Assembly: GCA_016185125.1 (NCBI GenBank)
Contig: JACPOC010000011.1
Coordinates: forward strand, 1 to 64,000
Direction: 5' to 3'
DNA from: Bacteroidota bacterium
GTDB lineage: Bacteria > Bacteroidota > Bacteroidia > B-17B0 > Aurantibacillaceae
Length of the DNA: 64,000 nt
Shown: positions 62,513 to 64,000 of the stretch, piece after piece
How the letters are laid out: each line of letters begins with the position of its first letter
Position numbering within the stretch: position 1 is the first letter of the stretch
The notes under the pieces: model-generated
Told to the model about the DNA's origin: nothing
The model's input: only the letters and a program-made list of their open reading frames with translations
Databases searched by the model: none
Position numbers and translations under genes: made by a program

Positions 62513-63423
62513 GTGTTTTCTTTTTTAAAAAATTCGGCGGCGCTAATTACCTCAAACCCCTGATTGGTAAAAGGCATTAATGTAATTTCATTTATAGCTC
62601 CCAATTTAAACGGCTGAATGCTTTTATAAAAGGTAAGATGCTTGGTAAATATTCCTTTGGTTTTTATATTAGCAATAGATTTGCCGGACTCCCATTTTTT
62701 ACCCGACTCATATCTTATTTCTAACGAAGAAGAGGGAAGCTGGGGAATAGCTACATAAAAAGCATTCTTAATAAAACAACTTCTTACGAAATTACTCTCC
62801 GAAAAAAGACAGACGATTAAATCTGTACCGGTATTATTTTTTATATTTAATGTTTTTGGTGAGCTTGTGTTGTATTGAGCTTGTCCGAAGTATTCAGTAT
62901 ATGGCGCATCGCCCATTTCTAGGTCGGCTTGTTGGTTTTGAGTTAATAGGTTTAATTCTTGCGGAGAAGTTATAGTTCTGTGAGAAGGAGTAGCAAAATG
63001 TATAACCACTAAAAATAAAATCACGGCAACAGGCGTGGCATAAAGCATGTACTTATATTCGTTATAGTTGCTTTTTAACTCAGCATGGGCAGTTTGTGTT
63101 TTTTTTATTTTTTCGTATTTTTTTATATGCTCATTGTAATATTGCCGCCGTTTTAATTCCTTTTCTTCAAAACTCCATGTTTTTGTTTTGGTGTGATAAG
63201 GGTTTTTTGCCGAAGCCTGATGATAATGTAATTTCAGATCGTAGGAAGATTTTCGGTGTGGGTTGCTTAATGTTTCATAAGCACGAAGTATTTTTTTAAA
63301 CTCTTCTTGTCCGCCAGGATTTATATCCGGATGATATATTTTAGCCAAGACCCTGAAAGCACTTTTTATTTCACTGGCGGATACAGTTAAAGTAATACCT
63401 AATATGTCGTAATAATTGGTCAA
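62509..63423 (-). CDS. Membrane-anchored J-domain protein
   Basis: 304 residues. An N-terminal DnaJ J-domain (1-65) with HPD in KIYHPDINPGG, a basic helical linker, one membrane helix (about 129-146; ATPVAVILFLVVIHFA), and a C-terminal beta-rich domain of unknown type. It lacks zinc-finger and peptide-binding regions of DnaJ, so it is a specialised co-chaperone, probably recruiting DnaK to the membrane. Translationally coupled to mce. Confidence 0.9.
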   Translation of the reverse strand: MTNYYDILGITLTVSASEIKSAFRVLAKIYHPDINPGGQEEFKKILRAYETLSNPHRKSSYDLKLHYHQASAKNPYHTKTKTWSFEEKELKRRQYYNEHIKKYEKIKKTQTAHAELKSNYNEYKYMLYATPVAVILFLVVIHFATPSHRTITSPQELNLLTQNQQADLEMGDAPYTEYFGQAQYNTSSPKTLNIKNNTGTDLIVCLFSESNFVRSCFIKNAFYVAIPQLPSSSLEIRYESGKKWESGKSIANIKTKGIFTKHLTFYKSIQPFKLGAINEITLMPFTNQGFEVISAAEFFKKENT

Positions 63424-63430
63424 GCAAAAA

Positions 63431-64000
63431 TTACAGTTTTATGCAGACATTTTTTGGCTCTGTAAAAAAATCGAGGGCTTCAAATCCGCCTTCGCGTCCA
63501 ACACCACTCGCTTTAACTCCGCCAAAGGGTGTTCGGAGATCCCGTAAAAGCCAACAATTGATCCATACAATTCCTGCATGAATGTTGTTCGCTATTCTAT
63601 GAGCGCGTGTTAGATCTTGAGTCCATAACATACTTGCTAATCCGTAAACGGTAGAATTGGCCATCATTAAAACTTCTTCTTCGGTGTCAAATGGCGTTAA
63701 AGTAACCACAGGGCCAAAAATCTCTTCCTGATTGGTGCGGCAATCAAACGGCAGTCCTTCAATTACGGTTGGCTGAATGTAATACCCCTGGCTTAATTCA
63801 CCGGAAAGTTTAACAGCTTTGCCTCCGCATAATATCTTTCCGTTTTCTTTTCCGGCTAATTCAATGTAACTAAGAATCTTTTCGAAATGTGGTTGTGATA
63901 CAATTGCTCCAATTTTTGTTTTTTCATGGCGAGGATCACCAACAACAAGTTCTTTTGTGCCTGCAACAAAATCACTTTTAAATTTCTCGTAAATTTTTCT
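63431..64000 (-). CDS. Aldehyde dehydrogenase, C-terminal part
   Basis: The frame stays open to the right window edge (190 residues seen; the N-terminus and catalytic Cys lie outside). Motifs: EEIFGPVVTLTPFDTEEE, YGLASMLWTQD, NIHAGIVWINCWLLRDLR, TPFGGVKASGVGREGG and FFTEPKNVCIKL. The INCWxxRDLRTPFGG block resembles 2-aminomuconic-semialdehyde dehydrogenase (ALDH8A1-like), suggesting a role in tryptophan/kynurenine degradation, but the substrate cannot be proved here. It ends eight bases before the start of the J-domain gene. Confidence 0.93.
   Translation of the reverse strand, partial: RKIYEKFKSDFVAGTKELVVGDPRHEKTKIGAIVSQPHFEKILSYIELAGKENGKILCGGKAVKLSGELSQGYYIQPTVIEGLPFDCRTNQEEIFGPVVTLTPFDTEEEVLMMANSTVYGLASMLWTQDLTRAHRIANNIHAGIVWINCWLLRDLRTPFGGVKASGVGREGGFEALDFFTEPKNVCIKL

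Overview
The window is AT-rich chromosomal DNA from a member of the Bacteroidota. Several secreted proteins end in type IX secretion sorting domains: one gliding-motility/type B C-terminus and three type A C-termini. There is a TonB-dependent receptor with a carboxypeptidase-like regulatory domain. Many genes are preceded by the phylum's -7 promoter element TAnnTTTG, in a few cases with TTTG 19-21 nt upstream. No rRNA, CRISPR, phage or transposase gene was seen. Both ends cut through genes (a PKD-domain T9SS protein at the left, an aldehyde dehydrogenase at the right).

Layout. 1-5.9 kb: end of a T9SS protein, a membrane protein/wHTH pair, recA, and a SpoIIE-type phosphatase with a receiver that has lost its phosphorylation residues. 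6-12.4 kb: a TonB receptor and a secreted beta-helix protein, with a PhoB-like regulator facing away from them, and two small exported proteins. 12.5-16.8 kb: a dinB-dnaE2 translesion polymerase cassette. 16.8-23.5 kb: DUF72, purH, csbD, typA, a broken lipoprotein gene and hemE. 23.6-27.6 kb: a secreted M1 peptidase and a GH26-like glycosidase, both T9SS clients. 27.7-28.1 kb: a tRNA-Arg(CCT) gene, a GIY-YIG nuclease ORF and a relic 5' tRNA copy carrying a palindromic insertion. 28.3-33.7 kb: a phosphorelay cluster (OM barrel, receiver, hybrid kinase, Hpt, sigma-54 activator, membrane-tethered receiver) bracketed by two sigma-54-type promoter matches. 33.8-40.9 kb: UbiB-like kinase, a metalloprotease lipoprotein, a SPOR protein, a hydrolase and gcvP. 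41-46.7 kb: the four-gene ligase-associated DNA repair operon. 46.7-52.2 kb: an AhpD-like protein, tatC, a Tat-exported aminotransferase, aroA, aroB and a pabA/trpG amidotransferase. 52.3-64 kb: mixed genes including DUF3276, a 41-residue histone-H1-like protein, a radical SAM enzyme, an acyl-CoA synthetase, hldD, ferredoxin, methylmalonyl-CoA epimerase, a J-domain protein and ALDH.

How genes work together. recA and dinB share a 30-bp sequence (25/30 identical) at almost the same distance from their -7 elements, which suggests an SOS-like control site. The phosphorelay cluster has every part needed for kinase to Hpt to receiver transfer. Its sigma-54 activator plausibly drives both the cluster's own promoter and the promoter of the opposing membrane receiver. 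The tRNA/GIY-YIG locus looks like a small mobile unit that uses the tRNA gene as its site. These three are the most interesting parts of the window. All functional statements come from reading motifs by eye; no database search was run.
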